Origin: Saccoglossus kowalevskii
Taxonomy: Eukaryota; Hemichordata; Enteropneusta; Harrimaniidae
Length of the DNA: 18,150 nucleotides
NCBI RefSeq assembly: GCF_000003605.2
Contig: NW_003133892.1
Span: forward strand, 1 to 18,150
Direction: 5' to 3'
The position numbers and the translations under genes are program-made. Shown one piece after another: positions 1-10,832 of the stretch. The notes below the pieces were generated by a model, which worked only from the letters and a program-made list of their open reading frames with translations, was not told the DNA's origin and did not search any database. The first letter of the stretch is position 1, and every line of letters begins with the position of its first letter.

Positions 1-82
1 ATTCCATTTTACTGACTTGTCTGAACACAATATTCCATTTTACTGACTTGCCTGACCACAATATATTCCATTTTACTGACTT

Positions 83-340
83 GTCTGAACACAATATATT
101 CCATTTTACTGACTTGCCTGACCGCAATATATTCCATTTTACTGACTTGCCTGAACGCAATATATTCCATTTTACTGACTTGCCTGACCACAATATTGCA
201 TTTTACTGACTTGCCTGACCACAATATATTCCATTTTACTGACTTGCCTGAACACAATATATTCCATTTTACTGACTTGCCTGACCACAATATATTCCAT
301 TTTACTGACTTGCCTGAACACAATATTGCATTTTACCGAC
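83..340. repeat. A-module variant, copy 1 (extra unit)
   Basis: The run opens with a GTCTGAACAC unit and closes with GCATTTTACCGAC. In between are GACCGC, a private GAACGCAAT unit (151-160), and GACCAC units around a central GAACAC unit. It is 35 bp longer than the matching 223-bp runs at 5956 and 14275: the GAACGC unit is extra (33 bp) and the first unit is a 33-mer rather than a 31-mer. The following unit reads ACTGACATGCC near 367, as does the unit after the copy at 5956. GACCAC units also lie upstream, from position 50 or so, so the A neighbourhood reaches the window edge. Confidence 0.85.
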
Positions 341-479
341 TTGCCTGAACACAATATTCCATTTTACTGACATGCCTGACCACAATATATTCCATTTTAC
401 TGACTTGCCTGACCACAATATATTCCATTTTACTGACTTGCCTGAACACAATATTCCATTTTACTGACTTGCCTGAACA

Positions 480-1404
480 CAATATTCCATTTTACTGACT
501 TGCCTGAACACAATATATTCCATTTTACTGACTTGCCTGAACACAATATTCCATTTTACTGACTTGCCTGAACACAATATATTCCATTTTACTGACTTGC
601 TTGAACACAATATTCCATTTTACTGACTTGCCTGAACACAATATTCCATTTTACTGACTTGCCTGAACACAATATATTCCATTTTACTGACTTGCCTGAA
701 CACAGTATTCCATTTTACTGACTTGCCAAAAACACAATATTCCATTTTACTGACTTGCCTGAACACAATATATTCCATTTTACTGACTTGCCTGAACACA
801 ATATATTCCATTTTACTGACTTGACTGACCACAATATTTCATTTTACTGACTTGCCTCACCACAATATTGCATTTAAATGACTTGCCTAAACACATTATA
901 TTCCATTTTACTGACTTGCCTGAACACAATATTCCATTTTACTGACTTGCCTGAACACAATATTCCATTTTACTGACTTGCCTGAACACAATATTCCATT
1001 TTACTGACTTACCTGAACACAATATTCCATTTTACTGACTTGCCTGAACACAATATATTCCATTTTACTGACTTGCCTGAACACAATATTCCATTTTACT
1101 GACTTGCCTGAACACAATATATTCCATTTTACTGACTTGCCTGAACACAGTATTCCATTTTACTGACTTGCCAAAAACACAATATTCCATTTTACTGACT
1201 TGCCTGAACACAATATAATCCATTTTACTGACTTGCTTGAACACAATATTCCATTTTACTGACTTGCCTGAACACAATATTCCATTTTACTGACTTGCCT
1301 GAACACAATATATTCCATTTTACTGACTTGCCTGAACACAGTATTCCATTTTACTGACTTGCCAAAAACACAATATTCCATTTTACTGACTTGCCTGAAC
1401 ACAA
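480..1404. repeat. Paralogous block B, copy 1
   Basis: This stretch has the same unit order as 4626-5550, at a constant offset of 4146 bp. Both copies share rare variants: CACATTATA (891-900 and 5037-5046) in place of CACAATATA, the ATAATCC unit near 1217 and 5363, the CTTGAAC units, two GCCAAAAACAC units 445 bp apart, and the CATTTAAATG palindrome. One visible private difference is CCTAAAC against CCTGAAC just before CACATTATA. The left edge is where the paralogue has GCCAAAAAC and this copy has GCCTGAAC; the right edge is where the paralogue turns into the A module at 5570. Confidence 0.85.
821..900. repeat. Palindrome-bearing marker trimer 1
   Basis: Three consecutive variant units: TTGACTGACCACAATATTTC, then GCCTCACCACAATATTG, then a unit in which CATTTTACTG has become CATTTAAATG (871-880). 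The two substitutions create a perfect 10-bp palindrome and an ATTTAAAT (SwaI) site. This trimer is the best landmark in the array, with nine copies in the window. This copy and the one ending at 5046 carry the CACATTATA variant after it. Confidence 0.92.
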
Positions 1405-2440
1405 TATATTCCATTTTACTGACTTGCCTGAACACAATATATTCCATTTTACTGACTTGCCTGAACACAATATTCCATTTTACTGAATGGCCTGAACACA
1501 ATATATTCCATTTTACTGACTTGCCTGAACACAATATATTCCATTTTACTGACTTGCCTGAACACAGTATTCCATTTTACTGACTTGCCAAAAACACAAT
1601 ATTCCATTTTACTGACTTGCCTGAACACAATATATTCCATTTTACTGACTTGCCTGAATACAATATTCCATTTTACTGACTTGCCTGAACACAATATAAC
1701 ATTTTACTGACTTGCCTGAACACAATATTCCATTTTACTGACTTGCCTGAAAACAATATTCCATTTTACTGACTTGCCTGAACACAATATATTCCATTTT
1801 ACTGACTTGCCTGAACACAATATTCCATTTTACTGACTTGCCTGAACACAATATTCCATTTTACTGACTTGCCTGACCACAATATATTCCATTTTACTGA
1901 CTTGCCTGAACACAATATATTCCATTTTACTGACTTGCCTGAACACAATATTCCATTTTACTGACTTGCCTGAACACAATATTCCATTTTACTGACTTGT
2001 CTGAACACAGTATTCCATTTTACTGACTTGCCTGACCGCAATATATTCCATTTTTACTGACTTGTCTGAACACAATATTCCATTTTACTGACTTGCCTGA
2101 CCGCAATATATTCCATTTTACTGACTTGCCTGAACACAATATTGCATTTTACTGACTTGCCTGACCACAATATATTCCATTTTACTGACTTGCCTGACCA
2201 CAATATATTCCATTTTACTGACTTGCCTGACCACAATATATTCCATTTTACTGACTTGCCTGAACACAATATTGCATTTTACCGACTTGCCTGAACACAA
2301 TATTCCATTTTACTGACTTGCCTGAACACAATATACTCCATTTTACTGACTTGCCTGAACACAGTATTCCATTTTACTGACTTGCCTGAACACAATATTC
2401 CATTTTACTGACTTGCCTGAACACAATATTCCATTTTACT
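1235..2440. repeat. Paralogous block, 6.6-kb pair, copy 1
   Basis: The unit order matches 7840-9045 at offset 6605, dropping to 6604 after one extra T at 2051-2055. Shared rare features include ACTGAATGGCC (near 1485 and 8090), two GCCAAAAAC units 226 bp apart (1362, 1588 and 7967, 8193), GAATACAAT, ATAACATTTT (1696 and 8301), GAAAACAAT and the full A module. A difference appears near 2331, where this copy has ATACTCC and the partner ATATTCC. Order diverges near 2440, where this copy has additional 31-mers. Confidence 0.85.
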
Positions 2441-2765
2441 GACTTGCCTGAACACAATATTCCATTTTACTGACTTGCCTGAACACAATATATTCCATTT
2501 TACTGACTTGCCTGTACACAGTATTCCATTTTACTGACTTGCCAAAAACACAATATTCCATTTTACTGACTTGCCTGAACACAATATATTCCATTTTACT
2601 GACTTGCCTGAACACAATATTCCATTTTACTGACTTGCCTGAACACAATATTCCATTTTACTGACTTACCTGAACACAATATATTCCATTTTACTGACTT
2701 GCCTGAACACAATATTCCATTTTACTGACTTGCCTGAACACAATATATTCCATTTTACTGACTTG
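1868..2765. repeat. Paralogous block, 14.5-kb pair, copy 1
   Basis: This run matches 16380-17277 at offset 14513/14512. It contains an A module followed by a unit with ATACTCC (2333 and 16845), found only in these two places among the eleven units that follow GCATTTTACCGAC. It overlaps the 6.6-kb pair, so the same DNA has two different closest relatives along its length, which is direct evidence of mosaicism. Confidence 0.82.
1999..2286. repeat. A module, full copy 1
   Basis: Nine units in fixed order: GTCTGAACACAGT, GACCGC (33-mer), GTCTGAACACAAT, GACCGC (33-mer), a unit leading to GCATTTTACTG, three GACCAC 33-mers, and a unit leading to GCATTTTACCGAC. At 288 bp it is one base longer than the other four copies because of a fifth T at 2051-2055. 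Confidence 0.92.
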
Positions 2766-2809
2766 CCTGTACACAGTATTCCATTTTACTGACTTGCCAA
2801 AAACACAAT

Positions 2810-2900
2810 ATTCCATTTTTACTGACTTGCCTGAACACAATATATTCCATTTACTGACTTGCCTGAACACAATATATTCCGAATTTACTGACTTGCATGA
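2810..2900. repeat. Degenerate patch 1
   Basis: Within about 90 bases the T run is CCATTTTTACTG once (five T), CCATTTACTG once (three T), and one unit reads CCGAATTTACTG. Neighbouring units are clean. The patch sits in a region otherwise following the 8-mer order (GCCAAAAAC at 2542 and 2797, 255 bp apart). Confidence 0.75.
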
Positions 2901-3002
2901 ACACAATATATTCCATTTTACTGACTCGCATGAACACAGTATTCCATTTTACTGACTTGCATGAACACAATATTCCATTTTAGTGACTTGCATGAACACA
3001 AT
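2891..3002. repeat. Local cluster of GCATGAAC monomers
   Basis: Four consecutive units carry GCATGAAC instead of GCCTGAAC (near 2895, 2929, 2960 and 2990). The second also has ACTCGC, and the third is followed by TTTAGTGAC. I found no GCATGAAC unit elsewhere in the window. A single-unit mutation spread to its neighbours only, consistent with short-range expansion or conversion. Confidence 0.85.
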
Positions 3003-3229
3003 ATTCCATTTTACTGACTTGCCTGAACACAATATTCCATTTTACTGACTTACCTGAACACAATATTCCATTTTACTGACTTGCCTGAACACAATATATT
3101 CCATTTTACTGACTTGCCTGAACACAATATTCCATTTTACTGACTTGCCTGAACACAATATATTCCATTTTACTGACTTACCTGAACACAGTATTCCATT
3201 TTACTGACTTGCCAAAAACACAATATTCC

Positions 3230-4616
3230 ATTTTACTGACTTGCCTGAACACAATATAATCCATTTTACTGACTTGCTTGAACACAATATTCCATTTTAC
3301 TGACTTGCCTGAACACAATATTCCATTTTACTGACTTGCCTGAACACAATATATTCCATTTTACTGACTTGCCTGAACACAGTATTCCATTTTACTGACT
3401 TGCCAAAAACACAATATTCCATTTTACTGACTTGCCTGAACACAATATATTCCATTTTACTGACTTGCCTGAACACAATATATTCCATTTTACTGACTTG
3501 CCTGAACACAATATTCCATTTTACTGACTGGCCTGAACACAATATTCCATTTTACTGACTTGCCTGAACACAATATATTCCATTTTACTGACTTGCCTGA
3601 ACACAATATTCCATTTTACTGACTTGCCTGAACACAACATATTCCATTTTACTGACTTGCCTGAACACAATATATTCCATTTTACTGACTTGCCAAAAAC
3701 ACAATATTCCATTTTACTGACTTGCCTGAACACAATATATTCCATTTTACTGACTTGCCTGAACACAATATATTCCATTTTACTGACTTGCCTGAACACA
3801 ATATTCCATTTTACTGACTTGCCTGAACACAATATATTCCATTTTACTGACTTGCCTGAATACAATATTCCATTTTACTGACTTGCCTGAACACAATATA
3901 ACATTTTACTGACTTGCCTGAACACAATATTCCATTTTACTGACTTGCCTGAAAACAATATTCCATTTTACTGACTTGCCTGAACACAATATATTCCATT
4001 TTACTGACTTGCCTGAACACAATATTCCATTTTACTGACTTGCCTGAACACAATATTCCATTTTACTGACTTGCCTGACCACAATATATTCCATTTTACT
4101 GACTTGCCTGAACACAATATATTCCATTTTACTGACTTGCCTGAACACAATATTCCATTTTACTGACTTGCCTGAACACAATATTGCATTTTACTGACTT
4201 GCCTGACCACAATATATTCCATTTTACTGACTTGCCTGACCACAATATATTCCATTTTACTGACTTGCCTGACCACAATATATTCCATTTTACTGACTTG
4301 CCTGAACACAATATTGCATTTTACCGACTTGCCTGAACACAATATTCCATTTTACTGACTTGCCTGAACACAATATATTCCATTTTACTGACTTGCCTGA
4401 ACACAGTATTCCATTTTACTGACTTGCCTGAACACAATATTCCATTTTACTGACTTGCCTGAACACAATATTCCATTTTACTGACTTGCCTGAACACAAT
4501 ATATTCCATTTTACTGACTTGCCTGAACACAATATTCCATTTTACTGACTTGCCTGAACACAATATATTCCATTTTACTGACTTGCCTGTACACAGTATT
4601 CCATTTTACTGACTTG
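3230..4616. repeat. Paralogous block C, copy 1 (lacks five units)
   Basis: This block follows 11518-13065 unit by unit. Shared diagnostics are two GCCAAAAAC units 290 bp apart (3403, 3693 and 11693, 11983), ACTGGCC, GAACACAACATATT, GAATACAATATT, ATAACATTTT (3898 and 12188) and GAAAACAAT. The offset is 8290 up to about 4180 and 8449 from there on. The 159-bp jump equals five monomers (31+33+31+33+31), which are the first five units of an A module and are absent here. Order diverges at 4617, where this copy has GCCAAAAAC and the partner GTCTGAAC. Confidence 0.85.
4165..4328. repeat. A-module fragment (3' half)
   Basis: Only the second half of the nine-unit A order is present: a unit leading to GCATTTTACTG, three GACCAC 33-mers and the unit closing with GCATTTTACCGAC. 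The GTCTGAAC and GACCGC units are missing. Confidence 0.85.
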
Positions 4617-4625
4617 CCAAAAACA

Positions 4626-5550
4626 CAATATTCCATTTTACTGACTTGCCTGAACACAATATATTCCATTTTACTGACTTGCCTGAACACAATATTCCAT
4701 TTTACTGACTTGCCTGAACACAATATATTCCATTTTACTGACTTGCTTGAACACAATATTCCATTTTACTGACTTGCCTGAACACAATATTCCATTTTAC
4801 TGACTTGCCTGAACACAATATATTCCATTTTACTGACTTGCCTGAACACAGTATTCCATTTTACTGACTTGCCAAAAACACAATATTCCATTTTACTGAC
4901 TTGCCTGAACACAATATATTCCATTTTACTGACTTGCCTGAACACAATATATTCCATTTTACTGACTTGACTGACCACAATATTTCATTTTACTGACTTG
5001 CCTCACCACAATATTGCATTTAAATGACTTGCCTGAACACATTATATTCCATTTTACTGACTTGCCTGAACACAATATTCCATTTTACTGACTTGCCTGA
5101 ACACAATATTCCATTTTACTGACTTGCCTGAACACAATATTCCATTTTACTGACTTACCTGAACACAATATTCCATTTTACTGACTTGCCTGAACACAAT
5201 ATATTCCATTTTACTGACTTGCCTGAACACAATATTCCATTTTACTGACTTGCCTGAACACAATATATTCCATTTTACTGACTTGCCTGAACACAGTATT
5301 CCATTTTACTGACTTGCCAAAAACACAATATTCCATTTTACTGACTTGCCTGAACACAATATAATCCATTTTACTGACTTGCTTGAACACAATATTCCAT
5401 TTTACTGACTTGCCTGAACACAATATTCCATTTTACTGACTTGCCTGAACACAATATATTCCATTTTACTGACTTGCCTGAACACAGTATTCCATTTTAC
5501 TGACTTGCCAAAAACACAATATTCCATTTTACTGACTTGCCTGAACACAA
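4626..5550. repeat. Paralogous block B, copy 2
   Basis: Partner of 480-1404 (offset 4146). It includes GCCAAAAAC units at 4872, 5317 and 5508 (spacings 445 and 191) matching 726, 1171 and 1362. Immediately upstream it has another GCCAAAAAC unit at 4617 that copy 1 lacks; immediately downstream it joins the A module at 5570 instead of the ACTGAATGGCC region. Confidence 0.85.
4967..5046. repeat. Palindrome-bearing marker trimer 2
   Basis: CATTTAAATG lies at 5017-5026, 4146 bp after the first. It is followed by CACATTATA as in copy 1; the other seven copies have CACAATATA there. Confidence 0.92.
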
Positions 5551-5569
5551 TATTCCATTTTACTGACTT

Positions 5570-5856
5570 GTCTGAACACAGTATTCCATTTTACTGACTT
5601 GCCTGACCGCAATATATTCCATTTTACTGACTTGTCTGAACACAATATTCCATTTTACTGACTTGCCTGACCGCAATATATTCCATTTTACTGACTTGCC
5701 TGAACACAATATTGCATTTTACTGACTTGCCTGACCACAATATATTCCATTTTACTGACTTGCCTGACCACAATATATTCCATTTTACTGACTTGCCTGA
5801 CCACAATATATTCCATTTTACTGACTTGCCTGAACACAATATTGCATTTTACCGAC
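5570..5856. repeat. A module, full copy 2
   Basis: Nine-unit order intact, 287 bp. It is followed by two GACCAC 33-mers (5889-5940) and then directly by the A-module variant at 5956, so this is the longest continuous A neighbourhood in the window (about 5570-6300). Confidence 0.92.
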
Positions 5857-5955
5857 TTGCCTGAACACAATATTCCATTTTACTGACTTGCCTGACCACA
5901 ATATATTCCATTTTACTGACTTGCCTGACCACAATATATTCCATTTTACTGACTT

Positions 5956-6178
5956 GTCTGAACACAATATTCCATTTTACTGACTTGCCTGACCGCAATA
6001 TATTCCATTTTACTGACTTGCCTGAACACAATATTGCATTTTACTGACTTGCCTGACCACAATATATTCCATTTTACTGACTTGCCTGAACACAATATAT
6101 TCCATTTTACTGACTTGCCTGACCACAATATATTCCATTTTACTGACTTGCCTGAACACAATATTGCATTTTACCGAC
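5956..6178. repeat. A-module variant, copy 2
   Basis: Seven units, 223 bp: GTCTGAACACAAT, GACCGC, GCATTTTACTG, GACCAC, GAACAC, GACCAC, GCATTTTACCGAC. The central GAACAC distinguishes it from the full module, which has three GACCAC units. It is followed by ACTGACATGCC (6207) and three more GACCAC units. It matches 14275-14497 in length and order. Confidence 0.9.
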
Positions 6179-6691
6179 TTGCCTGAACACAATATTCCAT
6201 TTTACTGACATGCCTGACCACAATATATTCCATTTTACTGACTTGCCTGACCACAATATATTCCATTTTACTGACTTGCCTGACCACAATATATTCCATT
6301 TTACTGACTTGCCTGAACACAATATTCCATTTTACTGACTTGCCTGAACACAATATTCCATTTTACTGACTTGCCTGAACACAATATATTCCATTTTACT
6401 GACTTGCCTGAACACAATATTCCATTTTACTGACTTGCCTGAACACAATATATTCCATTTTACTGACTTGCTTGAACACAATATTCCATTTTACTGACTT
6501 GCCTGAACACAATATTCCATTTTACTGACTTGCCTGAACACAATATATTCCATTTTACTGACTTGCCTGAATACAGTATTCCATTTTACTGACTTGCCAA
6601 AAACACAATATTCCATTTTACTGACTTGCCTGAACACAATATATTCCATTTTACTGACTTGCCTGAACACAATATATTCCATTTTACTGAC

Positions 6692-6771
6692 TTGACTGAC
6701 CACAATATTTCATTTTACTGACTTGCCTCACCACAATATTGCATTTAAATGACTTGCCTGAACACAATATA
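6692..6771. repeat. Palindrome-bearing marker trimer 3
   Basis: CATTTAAATG lies at 6742-6751, 1725 bp after copy 2, inside block D. Confidence 0.92.
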
Positions 6772-7060
6772 TTCCATTTTACTGACTTGCCTGAACACAA
6801 TATTTCATTTTACTGACTTGCCTGAACACAATATTCCATTTTACTGACTTGCCTGAACACAATATTCCATTTTACTGACTTGCCTGAACACAATATTTCA
6901 TTTTACTGACTTGCCTGAACACAATATATTCCATTTTACTGACTTGCCTGAACACAATATTCCATTTTACTGACTTGCCTGAACACAATATATTCCATTT
7001 TACTGACTTGCCTGAACACAGTATTCCATTTTACTGACTTGCCAAAAACACAATATTCCA

Positions 7061-7170
7061 TTTACTGACTTGCCTGAACACAATATATTCCATTTTACTG
7101 ACTTGCTGAACACAATATTCCATTTTACTGACTGGCCTGAACACAATATATTCCATTTTTACTGACTTGC
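7061..7170. repeat. Degenerate patch 2 (one-base indels only)
   Basis: Against the clean paralogue 15828-15937 the unit order is identical and the visible differences are four single-base indels: T lost in CCATTTACTG (7061), C lost in TTGCTGAAC (7104), T gained in CCATTTTTACTG (7155) and C lost again in TTGCTGAAC (7168). No substitution was seen between the two. Confidence 0.8.
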
Positions 7171-7417
7171 TGAACACAATATATTCCATTTTACTGACTT
7201 GCCTGAACACAATATAACATTTTACTGACTTGCCTGAACACAATATTCCATTTTACTGACTTGCCTGAAAACAATATTCCATTTTACTGACTTGCCTGAA
7301 CACAATATATTCCATTTTACTGACTTGCCTGAACACAATATTCCATTTTACTGACTTGCCTGAACACAACATATTCCATTTTACTGACTTGCCTGAACAC
7401 AATATATTCCAATTTAC

Positions 7418-8050
7418 TGACTTGCCTGAACACAATATATTCCATTTTACTGACTTGCCTGAACACAGTATTCCATTTTACTGACTTGCCAAAAACACAA
7501 TATTCCATTTTACTGACTTGCCTGAACACAATATATTCCATTTTACTGACTTGCCTGAACACAATATATTCCATTTTACTGACTTGACTGACCACAATAT
7601 TTCATTTTACTGACTTGCCTCACCACAATATTGCATTTAAATGACTTGCCTGAACACAATATATTCCATTTTACTGACTTGCCTGAACACAATATTCCAT
7701 TTTACTGACTTGCCTGAACACAATATTCCATTTTACTGACTTGCCTGAACACAATATTCCATTTTACTGACTTGCCTGAACACAATATTCCATTTTACTG
7801 ACTTGCCTGAACACAATATATTCCATTTTACTGACTTGCCTGAACACAATATATTCCATTTTACTGACTTGCCTGAACACAATATTCCATTTTACTGACT
7901 TGCCTGAACACAATATATTCCATTTTACTGACTTGCCTGAACACAGTATTCCATTTTACTGACTTGCCAAAAACACAATATTCCATTTTACTGACTTGCC
8001 TGAACACAATATATTCCATTTTACTGACTTGCCTGAACACAATATATTCC
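7418..8050. repeat. Paralogous block E, copy 1
   Basis: Partner of 17397-18029 at a constant offset of 9979. GCCAAAAAC units at 7489 and 7967 (478 bp apart) match 17468 and 17946. It overlaps the start of the 6.6-kb pair block (7840 onward), so ancestry switches again within this interval. Confidence 0.85.
7584..7663. repeat. Palindrome-bearing marker trimer 4
   Basis: CATTTAAATG lies at 7634-7643, only 892 bp after copy 3. Confidence 0.92.
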
Positions 8051-9045
8051 ATTTTACTGACTTGCCTGAACACAATATTCCATTTTACTGAATGGCCTGA
8101 ACACAATATATTCCATTTTACTGACTTGCCTGAACACAATATATTCCATTTTACTGACTTGCCTGAACACAGTATTCCATTTTACTGACTTGCCAAAAAC
8201 ACAATATTCCATTTTACTGACTTGCCTGAACACAATATATTCCATTTTACTGACTTGCCTGAATACAATATTCCATTTTACTGACTTGCCTGAACACAAT
8301 ATAACATTTTACTGACTTGCCTGAACACAATATTCCATTTTACTGACTTGCCTGAAAACAATATTCCATTTTACTGACTTGCCTGAACACAATATATTCC
8401 ATTTTACTGACTTGCCTGAACACAATATTCCATTTTACTGACTTGCCTGAACACAATATTCCATTTTACTGACTTGCCTGACCACAATATATTCCATTTT
8501 ACTGACTTGCCTGAACACAATATATTCCATTTTACTGACTTGCCTGAACACAATATTCCATTTTACTGACTTGCCTGAACACAATATTCCATTTTACTGA
8601 CTTGTCTGAACACAGTATTCCATTTTACTGACTTGCCTGACCGCAATATATTCCATTTTACTGACTTGTCTGAACACAATATTCCATTTTACTGACTTGC
8701 CTGACCGCAATATATTCCATTTTACTGACTTGCCTGAACACAATATTGCATTTTACTGACTTGCCTGACCACAATATATTCCATTTTACTGACTTGCCTG
8801 ACCACAATATATTCCATTTTACTGACTTGCCTGACCACAATATATTCCATTTTACTGACTTGCCTGAACACAATATTGCATTTTACCGACTTGCCTGAAC
8901 ACAATATTCCATTTTACTGACTTGCCTGAACACAATATATTCCATTTTACTGACTTGCCTGAACACAGTATTCCATTTTACTGACTTGCCTGAACACAAT
9001 ATTCCATTTTACTGACTTGCCTGAACACAATATTCCATTTTACTG
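7840..9045. repeat. Paralogous block, 6.6-kb pair, copy 2
   Basis: Partner of 1235-2440. From about 8722 it also follows 4160-4848 at offset 4562, through the CTGTACACAGT unit and GCCAAAAAC at 9179. It is therefore a join of a left part most like 1.2-2.4 kb and a right part most like 4.2-4.8 kb. Confidence 0.83.
8604..8890. repeat. A module, full copy 3
   Basis: Nine-unit order intact, 287 bp, with the same closing GCATTTTACCGAC (accgac at 8885-8890). It lies 3034 bp after copy 2. Confidence 0.92.
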
Positions 9046-9370
9046 ACTTGCCTGAACACAATATATTCCATTTTACTGACTTGCCTGAACACAATATTCC
9101 ATTTTACTGACTTGCCTGAACACAATATATTCCATTTTACTGACTTGCCTGTACACAGTATTCCATTTTACTGACTTGCCAAAAACACAATATTCCATTT
9201 TACTGACTTGCCTGAACACAATATATTCCATTTTACTGACTTGCCTGAACACAATATTCCATTTTACTGACTTGCCTGAACACAATATATTCCATTTTAC
9301 TGACTTGCTTGAACACAATATTCCATTTTACTGACTTGCCTGAACACAATATTCCATTTTACTGACTTGC
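8795..9370. repeat. 827-bp-spaced duplication, left copy
   Basis: Unit order from two GACCAC 33-mers through GCATTTTACCGAC, CACAGT, CTGTACACAGT, GCCAAAAAC (9179) and CTTGAAC is repeated at 9622-10197. Markers confirm the constant shift of 827 bp: ACCGAC 8885 and 9712, GCCAAAAAC 9179 and 10006. Confidence 0.85.
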
Positions 9371-9621
9371 CTGAACACAATATATTCCATTTTACTGACT
9401 TACCTGAACACAATATTCCATTTTACTGACTTGCCTGAACACAATATATTCCATTTTACTGACTTGCCTGAACACAATATTCCATTTTACTGACTTGCCT
9501 GAACACAATATATTCCATTTTACTGACTTGCCTGAACACAATATAACATTTTACTGACTTGCCTGAACACAATATTCCATTTTACTGACTTGCCTGAAAA
9601 CAATATTCCATTTTACTGACT

Positions 9622-10197
9622 TGCCTGACCACAATATATTCCATTTTACTGACTTGCCTGACCACAATATATTCCATTTTACTGACTTGCCTGAACACAA
9701 TATTGCATTTTACCGACTTGCCTGAACACAATATTCCATTTTACTGACTTGCCTGAACACAATATATTCCATTTTACTGACTTGCCTGAACACAGTATTC
9801 CATTTTACTGACTTGCCTGAACACAATATTCCATTTTACTGACTTGCCTGAACACAATATTCCATTTTACTGACTTGCCTGAACACAATATATTCCATTT
9901 TACTGACTTGCCTGAACACAATATTCCATTTTACTGACTTGCCTGAACACAATATATTCCATTTTACTGACTTGCCTGTACACAGTATTCCATTTTACTG
10001 ACTTGCCAAAAACACAATATTCCATTTTACTGACTTGCCTGAACACAATATATTCCATTTTACTGACTTGCCTGAACACAATATTCCATTTTACTGACTT
10101 GCCTGAACACAATATATTCCATTTTACTGACTTGCTTGAACACAATATTCCATTTTACTGACTTGCCTGAACACAATATTCCATTTTACTGACTTGC
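9622..10197. repeat. 827-bp-spaced duplication, right copy
   Basis: Right partner of 8795-9370. Between the two copies, 9371-9621 holds a TTACCTGAAC unit, an ATAACATTTT unit (near 9543) and a GAAAACAAT unit, the same sequence of rare units that precedes A modules elsewhere. Here the A module is cut to a short fragment (9624-9717: two GACCAC 33-mers and the closing unit). Confidence 0.85.
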
Positions 10198-10322
10198 CTG
10201 AACACAATATTCCATTTTACTGACTTGCCTGAACACAATATTCCATTTTACTGACTTGCCTGAACACAATATATTCCATTTTACTGACTTGCCTGTACAC
10301 AGTATTCCATTTTACTGACTTG

Positions 10323-10832
10323 CCAAAAACACAATATTCCATTTTACTGACTTGCCTGAACACAATATATTCCATTTTACTGACTTGCCTGAACACAATA
10401 TTCCATTTTACTGACTTGCCTGAACACAATATTCCATTTTACTGACTTACCTGAACACAATATATTCCATTTTACTGACTTGCCTGAACACAATATTCCA
10501 TTTTACTGACTTGCCTGAACACAATATATTCCATTTTACTGACTTGCCTGAACACAGTATTCCATTTTACTGACTTGCCAAAAACACAATATTCCATTTT
10601 ACTGACTTGCCTGAACACAATATATTCCATTTTACTGACTTGCCTGAACACAATATTCCATTTTACTGACTTGCCTGAACACAATATATTCCATTTTACT
10701 GACTTGCTTGAACACAATATTCCATTTTACTGACTTGCCTGAACACAATATTCCATTTTACTGACTTGCCTGAACACAATATATTCCATTTTACTGACTT
10801 GCCTGAACACAGTATTCCATTTTACTGACTTG
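10323..10832. repeat. Two tandem 255-bp 8-mers
   Basis: GCCAAAAAC recurs at 10323, 10578 and 10833, exactly 255 bp apart. Unit lengths from 10323 are 32,33,31,31,33,31,33,31; from 10578 they are 32,33,31,33,31,31,33,31. So the two are equal in total length but differ in which units carry the extra AT; the first also contains TTACCTGAAC and the second CTTGAAC. The same 255-bp spacing occurs at 2542-2797 and 4617-4872. Confidence 0.88.

Larger units (their letters stand above)
6340..7590. repeat. Paralogous block D, copy 1
   Basis: Partner of 15107-16370 at offset 8767, shifting to 8769 across the indel patch at 7061-7170. Shared rare units are GAATACAGT (6567 and 15346), two CAATATTTC units (near 6800 and 6895; near 15568 and 15664), GCCAAAAAC 445 bp apart (6597, 7042 and 15364, 15809), ACTGGCC, ATAACATTTT (7214 and 15983), GAAAACAAT and GAACACAACATATT. 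The end is set where this copy has the GCCTCACC unit and the partner a GACCAC unit. Confidence 0.83.

Noticed and set aside
3521-3865. Longest open reading frame, 114 codons on the minus strand, repeating GKSVKWNI and RQVSKMEY motifs
   Set aside because: The peptide is the repeat read in two frames. Two of three frames per strand have no stop within a monomer; 33-bp units keep frame and each 31-bp unit shifts it, until the third frame meets TAA (minus strand) or TGA (plus strand). No start context, codon bias or non-repeat domain is present.
3624-3881. Plus-strand open frames repeating FHFTDLPEHN and SILLTCLNTI
   Set aside because: Same cause as above, on the opposite strand and over the same DNA. 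Frames open on both strands at once argue against coding.
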